DNA of 64,000 bases from Coprinus comatus (taxonomy: Eukaryota; Basidiomycota; Agaricomycetes; Agaricales; Agaricaceae): the NCBI GenBank assembly GCA_034638255.1, contig JAWPGT010000011.1:372001-436000 (forward strand), in the 5' to 3' direction. The number at the start of each line of letters is the position of its first letter. Position 1 is the stretch's first letter. Under the pieces are notes generated by a model. That model saw only the letters and a program-made list of their open reading frames with translations, was not told where the DNA came from and did not search any database. The position numbers and the translations under genes are program-made. Below are positions 42,701 through 51,855 of this stretch, in pieces.

Positions 42701-43488
42701 TTATGATGGATAAATCGTCTGTGCCAGAGGGAGAGATCAAGAGGGAGTGTAGAGGTGGAAAAAGCGCTCTCAGCAGCGATAACAGAGCCATTAAGATGAG
42801 CAGAGTTGGAGGAATTAATGGTGGCAGTGAAGAGAGTTGTTCTAGATCTTCTGAAAGCCAGGGAGTGAGAAGAGATGTTAATATTGAATCCCTTGTGTCG
42901 AGCCAGGTATAGGCAAGCCAGGAGGTTACTCCCAAGATCAGGAACGTGTAAAACCCTCGAAAATTCGACCACTCTAGCCTTCTTTCCCTTCAAGATAGGT
43001 TCAAACATAACAGAACCCATTCCAACAGCATAAACAATAGAATCATCAGCCAAGCGGACAGGGATGTTGGCAGGGGTGTAATCCTTAATCCAGTGACGAT
43101 GAGGAGTCATGTGTGAAGTAGCACCAGTGTCTACAAGCCATTGGAAGCCTACATGGAACTGGAGAGGGTTGGAGGAAGAATGGGTAGATGTTGCACTGCC
43201 AGCAAACTCGGTGATGATAGAGTTTGTTTCATCGCATAAAACTTTGGGTGTCAACAGCGAGGATGGTAATGAATGTGTGTATGAGGTTTGGCGTGAATCG
43301 GACCGTCGGTTCGCGAGATATTGAGCTTTTGTTCTTGCCTTCTCAAAACTGAAGCAGGAAACCTGAGAGTGGCCTGTAACTCCGCAAAATTCGCATTTTG
43401 TGGTTGGAAAAGCGGCCTGAGGTAGAGCTGAAGGTTTAGGAGGAAGGGAAGGATGCCCTGAGAGCGAGTGACGTGTTCTGAAAGCCAT
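39766..43488 (-). CDS. copia E polyprotein: zinc knuckle, protease, integrase, RT, RNase H; no capsid
   Basis: 1240 residues. In order: a short N-terminus with one CCHC knuckle CEFCGVTGHSQVSC (about residues 31-44); retropepsin site WLVDTGATSHMTPH (about 110-125); GAG-pre-integrase with LSLWHRRFIHHNYSDVKKM; integrase zinc CEPCLAGKMHS and core (first Asp LIHSDLHGPLP, second LQDDKGGEYMS, Glu RPQQNGLAERANR); a long Pro/Ser linker; RT (RLVAKGYAQRPGYDYTEVF, first Asp SIDISSAFTYG, pair IFIDDITLTS); RNase H (ITYSDASHGSCQETGRA, LSSTEAEYVAA, LADIFTKAVEP). All catalytic residues are present. A typical copia protein has about 200-250 capsid residues before the knuckle; here only about 30 precede it, and the leader is 102 bp. 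The fragment at 34651 has the same start, so this is a family trait. Gag may be supplied in trans. Confidence 0.93.
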   Translation of the reverse strand: MAFRTRHSLSGHPSLPPKPSALPQAAFPTTKCEFCGVTGHSQVSCFSFEKARTKAQYLANRRSDSRQTSYTHSLPSSLLTPKVLCDETNSIITEFAGSATSTHSSSNPLQFHVGFQWLVDTGATSHMTPHRHWIKDYTPANIPVRLADDSIVYAVGMGSVMFEPILKGKKARVVEFSRVLHVPDLGSNLLACLYLARHKGFNINISSHSLAFRRSRTTLFTATINSSNSAHLNGSVIAAESAFSTSTLPLDLSLWHRRFIHHNYSDVKKMIAQDLVTGLSLESNTLPDPVCEPCLAGKMHSTTFPPSTHHTRSPLDLIHSDLHGPLPTPTAQGYKYWITFIDDATRFRSVILLKAKSEAFEAFKRYKAWVENQLGVKIKALQDDKGGEYMSNAFCSFTMGCGIERRHSTRNRPQQNGLAERANRTMGERITTMLSESGLPPSFWGECIASMVHVWNHLPTSPLPHTTPFEAFYKRKPDVSHLRVWGCTAYVFVQKDKRTSLEPHMEKCIFLGYEPGYKGWKFYNPTTRKVIISETAHFDERYFPGLSKAKMNNVPDFSLSSTPSSSSSSTPTSPTISGVPLPEDEGGIVEHSTSLLPPVPAAPIHLLAPVPPSPSPSISPKLSPPSTPHIQPVTPPPPPSTPPHHQPPSAEPPSRRRGSRIRILSWKARENLQQQQQPRFTSESEAEAEAEESDEDFAFLVSDEKNGFKEVEFAGNVSSGHPGSFKAAMNSPDSHLWKEAMDKEYSTLEANGTWELIPLPRGEKAIKSGWVYKIKDNPDGSIERYKARLVAKGYAQRPGYDYTEVFAPTFRPASLRLIVALAAKEGYKLRSIDISSAFTYGDLEEEIYMRQPEGYHFGDSNMVFRLRKSLYGLKQAARQWNKKLHSVFISLGYIRLQSDSSIYIYSKGPVKVIVPIFIDDITLTSKDDKAMDDTIKELSTHFKLRDLGSTSWLLAVKVDQDPSHRSISLSQEKYVKELLERFQMSDCRPVKTPLTPGLNLSTITVTEDDKLLMKDVPYLSAVGALQYLATMTRPDIAFAVSYLGRFNHNPGPQHWAAVKHLFRYLKGTMDYKLVYKGDMATEDLFITYSDASHGSCQETGRATGGYVTLVCGAAVGWSSKRQSLVTLSSTEAEYVAAVEGGKEIMWMRNILSEFGYSFTFPSILNIDNQSAITVAKNPEPHGHGRMKQLDLCYFWLRDAVQNKVISPLFVPTSEQLADIFTKAVEPKAVSHFVPLLGLSS

Positions 43489-43578
43489 AAAGTTGTTGTA
43501 GAATAGTGAAAAGAGTGTTGAGCAGTAGAGAGTGGAATATGTGAATAAATAACGTGTTTCTTGAAGTCCTAAAGCACG

Positions 43579-43590
43579 GGGCCCATAACC
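43579..43590 (-). promoter_or_regulatory. copia E primer-binding site (initiator-tRNA anticodon arm)
   Basis: Plus-strand gggcccataacc abuts the 5' LTR. It equals the anticodon arm of initiator methionine tRNA (anticodon CAU), so the coding strand is complementary to an internal tRNA segment, as in Drosophila copia. Confidence 0.82.
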
Positions 43591-43938
43591 TGTAAGCGCA
43601 GGATCGTAGAGGACGACGAGACGAGCACGATGACGAAGGAATGGAAGGAAACCGATAAGAAATGACTGAGATAAAACACAAACACTGCAGACACTTGTAT
43701 TAGACTAGAGAGATACAATAACTTCTTAACTACTCACCTGCAGACACTTGTATTAGACTAGAGAGTCTTCATGTGTCTGCAGGACGCTTCAGTAACGTGT
43801 GACGTGACATTGTGATGTCACAGAAAGCGGAAACAATCTACAAGTCCAGAACTCCAAAGAGAATATCCAACCACAGCTCTTCTAACCTCAACCAACAATA
43901 AGTACTGACCTTGGGGACTGTCTAGAGCATTCCTGACA
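43591..43938 (-). repeat. 5' LTR of copia E
   Basis: TGTAAGCGCAGG to ATTCCTGACA. It differs from the 3' LTR at one small indel region (ttagactagagag versus ttagaagagagagag) by eye, indicating recent insertion. Confidence 0.95.
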
Positions 43939-43943
43939 AACTT

Positions 43944-46202
43944 CGCCGTATCACTAAAGAAGTACTACGAATCCTCCTAAAGAATGATCTATTTCTCAAA
44001 ACAGAGAAATGCGAATTCGAAAAACAACACCTCGAGTATCTCGGTGTAATCATCACTCCCAACAACGTCGCCATGGACCCCGCAAAATTACAAGGCATCC
44101 AACAATGGCCCGTACCCAAATCAGTACGAGACGTTCGCAAGTTCATTGGATTTTGCAACTTCTACCGCAAATTCATTCGAAACTACTCCGACCTCGCACA
44201 TCCGCTTAACGCTCTTATGTCTAATACTAAAGTATTTGATTGGACATCCGAATGCCAGTCTTCATTCGAAGATCTGAAAGCGCGATTTCTCACACAGCCC
44301 ATCCTCGCAGTTGCCGATCAAACTAAACCGTTTGAAATAGAATGCGATGCATCTCTATACGCAACAGGAGCTGTCCTACTACAACGAGACACCAATGGAG
44401 TCAAGCACCCAGTTGCTTATCACAGCCGAAGTTTCAATCCCGCCGAACGAAATTATCATTGCTCAGAGCAAGAATTTCTCGCAATAATTCGAGCACTCAC
44501 AGAGTGGAGACACTACTTCGAAGGATCACCACACAAAACCATTGTATGGTCTGATCACGAAAACCTCAAACGTTGGAAGAACTCTCAAGACCTCAACCGA
44601 CGACAAGCACGATGGACAGCGTATATGCAACGATTCAACATCGAAATCCGACATATTCCTGGCAAGAAAAATGGTCCCGCTGATCATCTATCCCGAAGAC
44701 CTGATCACGTACCTATCGGAGACGATAATCATGACGTAACTGCACTACCCCCGTCATTATTCTCCACAGATTTACAAGAAACGTCACTCTGCATTATTGA
44801 TGACCTCATCGGTCAGAAAATAAAAGACGTCACTCAGCAACGGTCTTCATCTATTCCTGAAACATACGTCATCGATGACGATGGTTTCCTCCGCTACCAG
44901 AATAAGATTGTCATCCCGGATGATCTTCTTCTTAGACGATCCCTCTTACAAAGAGTACACGACCATATCACCGCTGGACACCCAGGAATTACAGAAACTT
45001 TACGAAAACTAAAGCAATACTGTTACTGGCCCGGTATGAACTCGTTCGTACACAACTACGTTCAAGGTTGTGGAACTTGTCAACAATACAAGATCAACCG
45101 CCACCCACTCAGAGCACCTTTACAACCCATAAAAGGACCTGCTTCCATCCGTCCATTTACCCAAATCTCCATGGATATGATAACGGATCTACCCCCAGAC
45201 GGCCCCTATGACTCTATATTGTCCATAGTGGACCATGGACTTACAAAGGGGATATTAATTATTCCTACTGCGAAAACAGCCACAGCCGATGACATAGCCG
45301 AGCTATTGATAGAACGGTTATTCGCCAAATTCGGAACTCCCGAAAAGGTTATCTCAGATCGAGGACCCCAATTCATCGCCAAGTCAATGCAAGAATTCTA
45401 TTCAAAACTAAACATAGAACCCGCATACTCGACCGCCTATCATCCTCAATCCGACGGATCAACCGAAAGATTCAATCAAGAGATCGAACTATTCTTATCC
45501 ATCTATTGCTCTGCAAATCCCAACTCCTGGGCACGAACACTGCCTATCCTCGAATTTACACACAATTCCCGTACCCATGCTGGTCGCACTCAAACCCCAT
45601 TCGAACTAATGTATGGCTATGCACCAAAAACATTCCATACTACAGAAGAACCCTCAAACATCCCATCTATCTCATCCCGATTTGAGTACCTCAAGCAAAC
45701 AAGAGAACAGGCTCAAGAAGCTCATGAACATATGCGTCAACTTATGGCCGCTCGATCGAACAGACCATTACCAACCCTAGAACCAGGACAACGGGTCTGG
45801 CTCGATAACAGAAACCTCCAAATCAAATACAAATCGAAGAAGATAGCACAGCGCCGAGAAGGCCCCTTCAAAATTCTACGCAAAATAGGAACAACCACCT
45901 ATGAACTAGAGTTACCAATGACGTGGAGGATCCACAACAAATTCCATATCCAACTCCTCACTCCTGTCAAAGAGAATGACGTATATGGCAAAATGTTTAC
46001 AACACCACCTCCAGACATCGTAAATGGAGAAGAAGAATACGAAGTCGAAAATATCCTGAACCACCGAGGAACCCCGAGGACAAGACGGTACCTTGTTCAT
46101 TGGAAAGGATACTCTTCCACGGAAGATTCTTGGGAGCCTGAATCGAATCTTACCAATTCAGGAGCAATCCTAAAAGGTTATAAAGAGAGACATGGACTCT
46201 GA
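43944..46202 (+). CDS. gypsy F pol, second part: RT end, RNase H, integrase, chromodomain
   Basis: The frame is open from the copia E junction (LRRITKEVLRILLKNDLF) to the stop at 46200-46202. RT thumb: EYLGVIITP. RNase H: FEIECDASLYATGAVLLQ, EQEFLAIIRALTEWRHYF, VWSDHENLKRW. Integrase zinc: HITAGHPGITETLRKLK and CGTCQQYK. Core: ISMDMITDLPPDGPYDSIL, VISDRGPQFIAKSM, HPQSDGSTERFNQEIELF. C-terminus: PGQRVWLDNRNL, chromodomain YEVENILNHRGTPRTRRYL and HWKGYSSTEDSWEPESNL (about the last 60 residues). It encodes everything downstream of the RT active site in intact form but is separated from its 5' half by 4.6 kb. Confidence 0.93.
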   Translation, partial: RRITKEVLRILLKNDLFLKTEKCEFEKQHLEYLGVIITPNNVAMDPAKLQGIQQWPVPKSVRDVRKFIGFCNFYRKFIRNYSDLAHPLNALMSNTKVFDWTSECQSSFEDLKARFLTQPILAVADQTKPFEIECDASLYATGAVLLQRDTNGVKHPVAYHSRSFNPAERNYHCSEQEFLAIIRALTEWRHYFEGSPHKTIVWSDHENLKRWKNSQDLNRRQARWTAYMQRFNIEIRHIPGKKNGPADHLSRRPDHVPIGDDNHDVTALPPSLFSTDLQETSLCIIDDLIGQKIKDVTQQRSSSIPETYVIDDDGFLRYQNKIVIPDDLLLRRSLLQRVHDHITAGHPGITETLRKLKQYCYWPGMNSFVHNYVQGCGTCQQYKINRHPLRAPLQPIKGPASIRPFTQISMDMITDLPPDGPYDSILSIVDHGLTKGILIIPTAKTATADDIAELLIERLFAKFGTPEKVISDRGPQFIAKSMQEFYSKLNIEPAYSTAYHPQSDGSTERFNQEIELFLSIYCSANPNSWARTLPILEFTHNSRTHAGRTQTPFELMYGYAPKTFHTTEEPSNIPSISSRFEYLKQTREQAQEAHEHMRQLMAARSNRPLPTLEPGQRVWLDNRNLQIKYKSKKIAQRREGPFKILRKIGTTTYELELPMTWRIHNKFHIQLLTPVKENDVYGKMFTTPPPDIVNGEEEYEVENILNHRGTPRTRRYLVHWKGYSSTEDSWEPESNLTNSGAILKGYKERHGL

Positions 46203-47547
46203 CCAAATCCCCAGTTCAATGCTCTACTCTCCTCCCAATACACCCATCACTACTATCACCAATGCCCCCTCCACCGTACTCCCAACCCAAACCTTGGCTC
46301 CTACCAATGGTTCCACCACACGCATCCCTCTCCCGTATTCCCCTGACACTCAGCTTGTTCGATTCCGACTATCATGCGAAACATACATCGCTGACCTCGA
46401 ATCCGTTCATCGAAACAACTCTGAACGCCGCACACTCCTTCACACCCTTCGGGAAGACCTATCTGCTTACTTTCCTCAAAGAGCTAAGGAACTGTACCTT
46501 TGGGACACCTTGGCCCACACTTGTCAAAAACTCCAATCGAATGGTTTTTCACAACCAGAGCATGCTAGCCTCCACCAGCTTTTCCAGGATCTTGACAGAT
46601 CCCGAAATTCAAGACCTTCGCTCTTCAGCGTTAGTTTTGGACCACGATATGTTAGCACTAGCAACCTTGAGACTCGAAGGGACGGAATCCTTTCTAGAGA
46701 CTCGGAAGCGACTCACACCACTCCTCAGGAACCACTACATGCTCGAACAATGGGCCCGGAACCTGACCACTCAGGAAAGCTACTACCTGACCAACCTACT
46801 ATCCCACCAAACGTTCCCAGCCAATGTCCCCAGACCCCATACATGCCACCAATTAAATCCACACAGCGTCGGTGCCCTGCATGTAACGGACATAACCACT
46901 TCTTACCACATTGCGAAAGTTACTTCTGCAACCACTGTAAGCAAACTGCTCCAGCCACTATGCCAAGCATTGCTCCCGCAACAAGTACAAAGGCCTCCCT
47001 TCCAACACCATCCCGACCTCCGTTATTGAGGAGCACTACATCCAAAACCCTAAACTCCGCCCTGCCGATAAAACGGACAGTAACATTCTACAAGGAGATA
47101 GGACACTTTTACAACAGCAACCGACACAACGACCAATCAATCGAGGGACAACGCATCCTAGCATTCATGAACCACCAGAGATACGCCGCTCACGATCGAC
47201 AGGACCCCGTACCCCGATTCCGACTGGATCTCGCAGTGAAAGACATCATCGATGCCATTCCCACTCTCGCCAAGCACGCCGCCGCTCACGCCAGAGTACT
47301 GGATCAAATCAAGAAGACTTTGGACGAGACTTTGGAGAAGACTACGACCCCGTTGCCGAGGCCAACATCACTGGCTCCCCTTGCAGAGACCTCTGAAGTT
47401 GAGAATGAGGACATTCCCCTTAAGGAAGGAAGTAATGTTACGAGTCCACCCAAACCACCGGCCCGTACCACCACCACCGAGGAAGACTTGTTCGCCATCT
47501 TCCCCGAACTCATTCCCAATGATGACACCATGGACGACTCCGCTTGA
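46192..47547 (+). CDS. gypsy F third ORF, zinc-finger protein reading into the 3' LTR
   Basis: Starts ATG at 46192, overlapping the pol stop by 11 bases, and runs 451 codons in one frame, ending inside the 3' LTR. It contains LVRFRLSCETYIADLESVH, a Cys/His cluster CPACNGHNHFLPHCESYFC followed by NHC, the segment FRLDLAVKDIIDAIPTLAK, and ENEDIPLKEGSNV just before the LTR. The LTR then supplies EEDLFAIFPELIPNDD and the stop. Two other frames hold segments that match gypsy A better: 46262-47029 (SSALVLDHDMLALATLRLE) and about 46960-47060 (KHCSRNKYKGLPSNTIP). So the ancestral protein used parts of different frames, or has been frameshifted here. Family unknown; no membrane segment. Confidence 0.6.
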   Translation: MDSDQIPSSMLYSPPNTPITTITNAPSTVLPTQTLAPTNGSTTRIPLPYSPDTQLVRFRLSCETYIADLESVHRNNSERRTLLHTLREDLSAYFPQRAKELYLWDTLAHTCQKLQSNGFSQPEHASLHQLFQDLDRSRNSRPSLFSVSFGPRYVSTSNLETRRDGILSRDSEATHTTPQEPLHARTMGPEPDHSGKLLPDQPTIPPNVPSQCPQTPYMPPIKSTQRRCPACNGHNHFLPHCESYFCNHCKQTAPATMPSIAPATSTKASLPTPSRPPLLRSTTSKTLNSALPIKRTVTFYKEIGHFYNSNRHNDQSIEGQRILAFMNHQRYAAHDRQDPVPRFRLDLAVKDIIDAIPTLAKHAAAHARVLDQIKKTLDETLEKTTTPLPRPTSLAPLAETSEVENEDIPLKEGSNVTSPPKPPARTTTTEEDLFAIFPELIPNDDTMDDSA

Positions 47548-48070
47548 CATACCACTCCCCGGTGACATCACAGTGACATCACTATGACATCGTTATGACC
47601 TAACGTCGAACTAAGTATGAGACTCCACTTATGCTTAGAAGTATACATTTCCCCAGCTCCAGTATTAGTTATCTGTTTCGTCATTTTACTCCTGTTGACT
47701 AATCTTTCATTGTATATGGAGTAAATAGTCCCCGACCCCGATGTCTCACCTACTCCTGTTGACAGTTCTAGCATTGTGTATGGAGTAGATTATAAAGCGA
47801 TGACGAGTATTAGGTTATAATTAGTTAGTAGCTATTATTAGGTACATCCCTAGAATAGTATAAATACTCGATGTATTAGACGATTAAAGCCTTAAGCTTT
47901 AATCTCTTCTGTTGTAGCCCTTATACATCTCTGTCTCCATACCTCTCGGTCACTAGGTTGAAAGGCCTTGAGATTGCAGCAGAGTGTTTATTGATCGCAC
48001 GTTCCTACACGACTGCACTCTAGCGTTTAAGTTCCAGGAGTGTTCAGCTTAACGGTTCGTGGTCATAACA
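47436..48070 (+). repeat. 3' LTR of gypsy F
   Basis: TGTTACGAGTCC to TCATAACA, 635 bp, almost identical to 35391-36025. The right flank ggaagagtttattttt is the 3' flank of the F-box pseudogene and has no match beside the left LTR. Confidence 0.95.
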
Positions 48071-48097
48071 GGAAGAGTTTATTTTTGAATCCCAGGA

Positions 48098-49582
48098 TTA
48101 GAGTGAGAAATCCATATTCCAGTCGGAATGTAGCGTGAGGGTTGCAGCTGAAGTAAAAATAGTTGTGATTTTAGGTACATCTGCGTACAAGGCTTGCGTT
48201 CCGAGTGTGGTGGTAGCAAAGGGGGGACCCTCGCCATTGGGCGGTATGCGAGTGAGGTGTATTTGGTTTTCATGACCAAAAACAAGCCAGGTCTCGTGGG
48301 AAATGTAGGAAACGGCGTAGTACGTGGAAGAACATACAATACGGTGAAGAGGTGATAAGTTCATTCGCGAGCTTTCATCGGTACCTTGAAGCTGCTGTAT
48401 AGTGTAAATCTCCACAATTTGGTGTCCAGCGAGAATAATATAGTCTGAAGGTGTGACATAGACTGTGTCCTGGAACTTGCATAAGCCATAAATTAGCTTT
48501 GCTAAGATACTACGCACCGCAATGATATGAGTTGCAAATCCAAATTGTAAGTAATCCGGACTTGATGAACCAACAGGACCATCTTTTGCGTAACGATACA
48601 AAGATAGTCTCAAGTCACCACCTCCCTGCCATAACTCAACCAGATAATTGTCTGACAGTCCTACAGCGAATTTATCTATGTAATGTGTCAACTCCATCGG
48701 TAGTTCCTGGTACCATGGCCAAAGGTTGGGCAGACAGGTACGCATTTTCCCCATGTCCCACTAGATCCACTTGATAAATACGAGTTGTAGACATATCTAT
48801 ATCTGTACAAGGATATTTCTAAATTTGAGTGTATGTTGTAAACAGAAAACTAACTGACTTTTATATCCGAACTGTTGCCACAAAGCAACCCGAAGAGAGA
48901 GCTTTTGTCGCGAGCAGTCAACCCAACAGGTTATTTGGCGCATGCGATTTGGTAGATTATCGACAAGTAAGCGTTGTTTCACCTCCGAAGAGTCCAGATC
49001 GTAGCTAAACAATCTGTTTGATTCGTCTGCTGTAAGCGACCACCTTCCTCCGGGAATCACTGTTGTACATCCAAGGGTAGAAACTTTGAATTGGCGAAAT
49101 CGGAAGGTCAAAGACTCGGAAATGCCATCTCCTTTCAAAACATCTTGAATGCGAAGTCGTCGTAGCACATACGCGAAGTTTGGTGGTTATGTAGTCTCCA
49201 ATTGGCTCCTCCATTCGCTCTATGCCACAAGTCGATTGTAGACCCGCCGCAAGTGTAATCCAAAGTTGTCTTGATTGTGTTGCCTCATACCAAACCCAAC
49301 ATACCTGTGCTTGTTGTCAGTAGTAATATGACTGAGAAAATTGTTACTGACTGAGCCTGCGTTCAACAGATTCCTCCATTCAAAGTATTTGAAGACTTCG
49401 TGTAAGACTTCGAGAAGCAACCTTGCGAGCGTCGCAAATATGGCCGGGAGTCTATTAGACACGACATTGGGGTGATCATTGGAAGTGGTTTGAGGGGTAG
49501 ATCTAAATGGAAGCCAATGTATATTGAAAAGACTTCTAATGTGCCATGATCGTACCCAAGCACTAATGAGCCGTTGTGCCAT
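48098..49582 (-). pseudogene. F-box family pseudogene (copy 2)
   Basis: It starts MAQRLISAWVRSWHIRSLF (ATG at 49580-49582; an open frame extends further upstream to 49732). F-box-like segment: LLLEVLHEVFKYFEWRNLL. Middle part: VWYEATQSRQLWITLA, EEPIGDYITTKLR, then a frameshift (near 49170) to LRRLRIQDVLKGDG and VIPGGRWSLTADESNRL, a probable intron (about 48810-48880), YQVDLVGHGENAYL, a second frameshift near 48690, and LVELWQGGGDLRLSLYRYA to the end LHSDWNMDFSL. The order matches the intact gene at 55035-56725. Two frameshifts and a weak first donor site argue for a pseudogene, although sequencing indels cannot be excluded. Confidence 0.72.
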
Positions 49583-49806
49583 TTGAGAGAGAACGACCAG
49601 GAAGGAGCGTGTGAGTCTGCGGCGCCACTGGGTTAACGTCTGGTTAACGTTGTCTGTGGCTGTTTCAATTGCATGGTCAACGCAACAACACGCTTTTGTT
49701 CTCAAACACGCCCAACTTGGATTTGCCGACATTTATTCAACATAGCTGACAGGCTACTGCTGCATCATGGCTCAAAGACTTACATCCTTCCTTGGTACCA
49801 TACATC

Positions 49807-51353
49807 ATGGTACTCGTTGATTCACTCTGGCCTTCGCTGTCAACCATCAACTCTATACCTAAACATAAATTGCCCATAACAATCCACCACCCGCCAAAGT
49901 CACGATCTTTGTCTTCCATACACCCCTTGCCTCTTGAAATACTACGCGAAATCCTCAAATATCTTGACTGGAACGATCTATCGAGTGCAAGCTTGGTAGG
50001 TTAATGATCTTTATATCCAGTCCCTAATGTAACGCGATATGACAGGCAGATAAAATGTGGTATCGAGCTACACAATCAAAACATCTTCTGTATGTCCTGG
50101 CCAAAGATCTCGAGCGCACATGTGGTGTGGAGGACTGGAAGAACCTATGGGAGATTACACGGTCACTGAGCTCCGACGTTGGATACTACACAGGCTACGT
50201 GCTCAAGATGCTTGGAGTACAGCTAATGTATCAACAACCGTGTCATTCAAAAAACGCCAAATCGATCATCCCGACATAGACATGCGCATTGCAAAGCTGC
50301 TTCCTGGTGGCCGATGGCTTCTTGTGACAATCACGATGGCGAGCTTTTCTACTACGACTTGGAGTTAACCGAACTCGGGAAATGATTACTCATTGATCCT
50401 GGCCTTGGAGATAAGACTACAAAGCCCGATAGATTGGACGACTTTGCTTTCTAGATTGACCAATCCAAGAAAAAGTTATCATTCCGAGTTGTGCTGTGGA
50501 ATGGAATCGGAGGTCGAAGTAAGCTCGTTGGTTCTGTCAATTCTCGGTTATCGATGCAGATGATTGGTTACCCAGGGATGGAGGTTACTCGTACATGCAT
50601 ATACCAAGTCGATCTTATGGGACATGGAGAGACAGCGGCCTTCGTTGCAGAGCCCTTATCAGTTGTGCGGGATTATAATCAAACCGTAAAACGGGCTGTG
50701 GGACTATCAGAAAAATATCTGGTGGATTCTCGGATTCTAAACCAGAGGGATCGTCGATTATCGTTAGCTCAGTACGATGCTGATGATCCAGAATCAACGC
50801 GCATTTCCCTCCCTTACTCGACATCTCGAGTGGTTGGTACCTGGCATTCTCTGACCTGTCCAGTGACTGATTCCAGGTTTTATTAGTGCAACATTTATAT
50901 CACCCTATCAGCCCATATTGTTGTGGTTGGTGTTGACTGTATCGATATTTATGCTATTCGACAGCTAGAAGAATATGAAGATAACAATCTGCAAGTCGGA
51001 GATCAACACCAGCTTTCTCCCTTACACCACATAATCTGTGATGCTACTTTGGTTCGTGCTTCGGCTCCCTTCATATTTCACATATTTCAAGGGAATACAT
51101 AGTTTGTCTATTGGTATCAAGATAGAATACACTTGGTTCGATTGCCTTGCGTGGGAGATGACTTAAAGACTGTTTCTGTTGGCGAATATCCACTCCCTAC
51201 TAATCCTCATGATAGAAATATTGTTTTCCTTGGTCCAACTTATACCATTCGAGTTGGGCCTGACTATACTGCAGATGCTATCATGTATTCTTAGAATACT
51301 GAGATGAACGTTACTGGCTTCTCAACTAGACCAATAGTACCGAAGGAAGAATA
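49807..51353 (+). pseudogene. F-box family pseudogene (copy 3)
   Basis: Divergent from copy 2. Exon 1 (49807-49995) encodes MVLVDSLWPSLSTINSI and an F-box PLPLEILREILKYLDWNDL. An intron 49996-50045 (gtaggt...gacag) leads to ADKMWYRATQSKHLLYVLA. After a frameshift near 50130 the segments VTELRRWILHRLRAQDAW and KLLPGGRWLLVT follow, then another shift, FRVVLWNGIGGR, CIYQVDLMGHGETAAF, several TAG/TAA/TGA stops, and the C-terminal part ending TGFSTRPIVPKEE. It is broken in at least five places. Confidence 0.75.
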
Positions 51354-51855
51354 GGTCGCATAGTTTTTTGAAGTCCCAGAGATAAAGAATGCATTGTATT
51401 GGGTCCAGTGCTGTAACATAAGCTGTAGGATCTGTTAGTATTGTTTTATCCGCATCAGACCTAACTAGAATCACAGCAGTTTTGAGTACATATGTTGTTC
51501 AATTGAATACCCGTGATGAAAATCACGGTGTACAATGCTGTTTGATTTTACTACATAATAGCTAACCTTTCCGATTAGGTATATGAGTGTATTTATTCCA
51601 GTTCATTCTGATCGTGTTAATTGTTACAATATAAGTAGTATGGGTATATTAACACAAATATAACAGACTGGTGTTTATAGAAGAAGAAAGGATAAGGAAA
51701 TCAAGAGTCCTTGTTCTTGTATCTCCAAGCACTTGGTTTCATGGGGCGCCGAGGGCCAAGAGAGCGTTCATGACACAGTGAGTCGAGATGATAGCACGAT
51801 TTCGGTTAATAGCGGAACTCGCGACCTTGGCATTTCGCAAATACCTGATCTTCGA
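51354..51855. other. intergenic, no gene seen
   Basis: Lies between F-box copy 3 and the minus-strand gene at 51856. AT-rich with short poor frames; presumably carries 3' ends of both neighbours. Confidence 0.6.

Larger units (their letters stand above)
39327..43938 (-). mobile_element. Ty1/copia retrotransposon E, intact
   Basis: Two LTRs of 350 and 348 bp, perfect 5-bp duplication aactt (39322-39326 and 43939-43943), initiator-tRNA-type primer-binding site (43579-43590), polypurine tract (about 39677-39684) and one uninterrupted 1240-codon ORF. It has inserted into the RT of gypsy F. It is the only element in the window with no visible disabling change, but its ORF has no capsid region. 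Confidence 0.96.
35391..48070 (+). mobile_element. Ty3/gypsy chromodomain retrotransposon F with a nested copia E
   Basis: Identical-length LTRs (635 bp; about two or three differences by eye), self-priming type primer-binding site, structured leader, gag, pol split by copia E, an extra ORF after pol, and the 3' LTR. Without the copia insertion it is about 8.06 kb. The flanks tctac (35386-35390, copia E fragment) and ggaag (48071-48075, 3' flank of an F-box pseudogene) do not match, so the two ends do not come from one simple insertion. It is young by LTR identity, but gag has a frameshift and RT a deletion. Confidence 0.9.

Noticed and set aside
46192..47547. ORF3 of gypsy F as an envelope gene
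   Set aside because: Position is env-like, but no signal peptide, membrane segment or glycoprotein pattern is visible; it has a zinc cluster instead.
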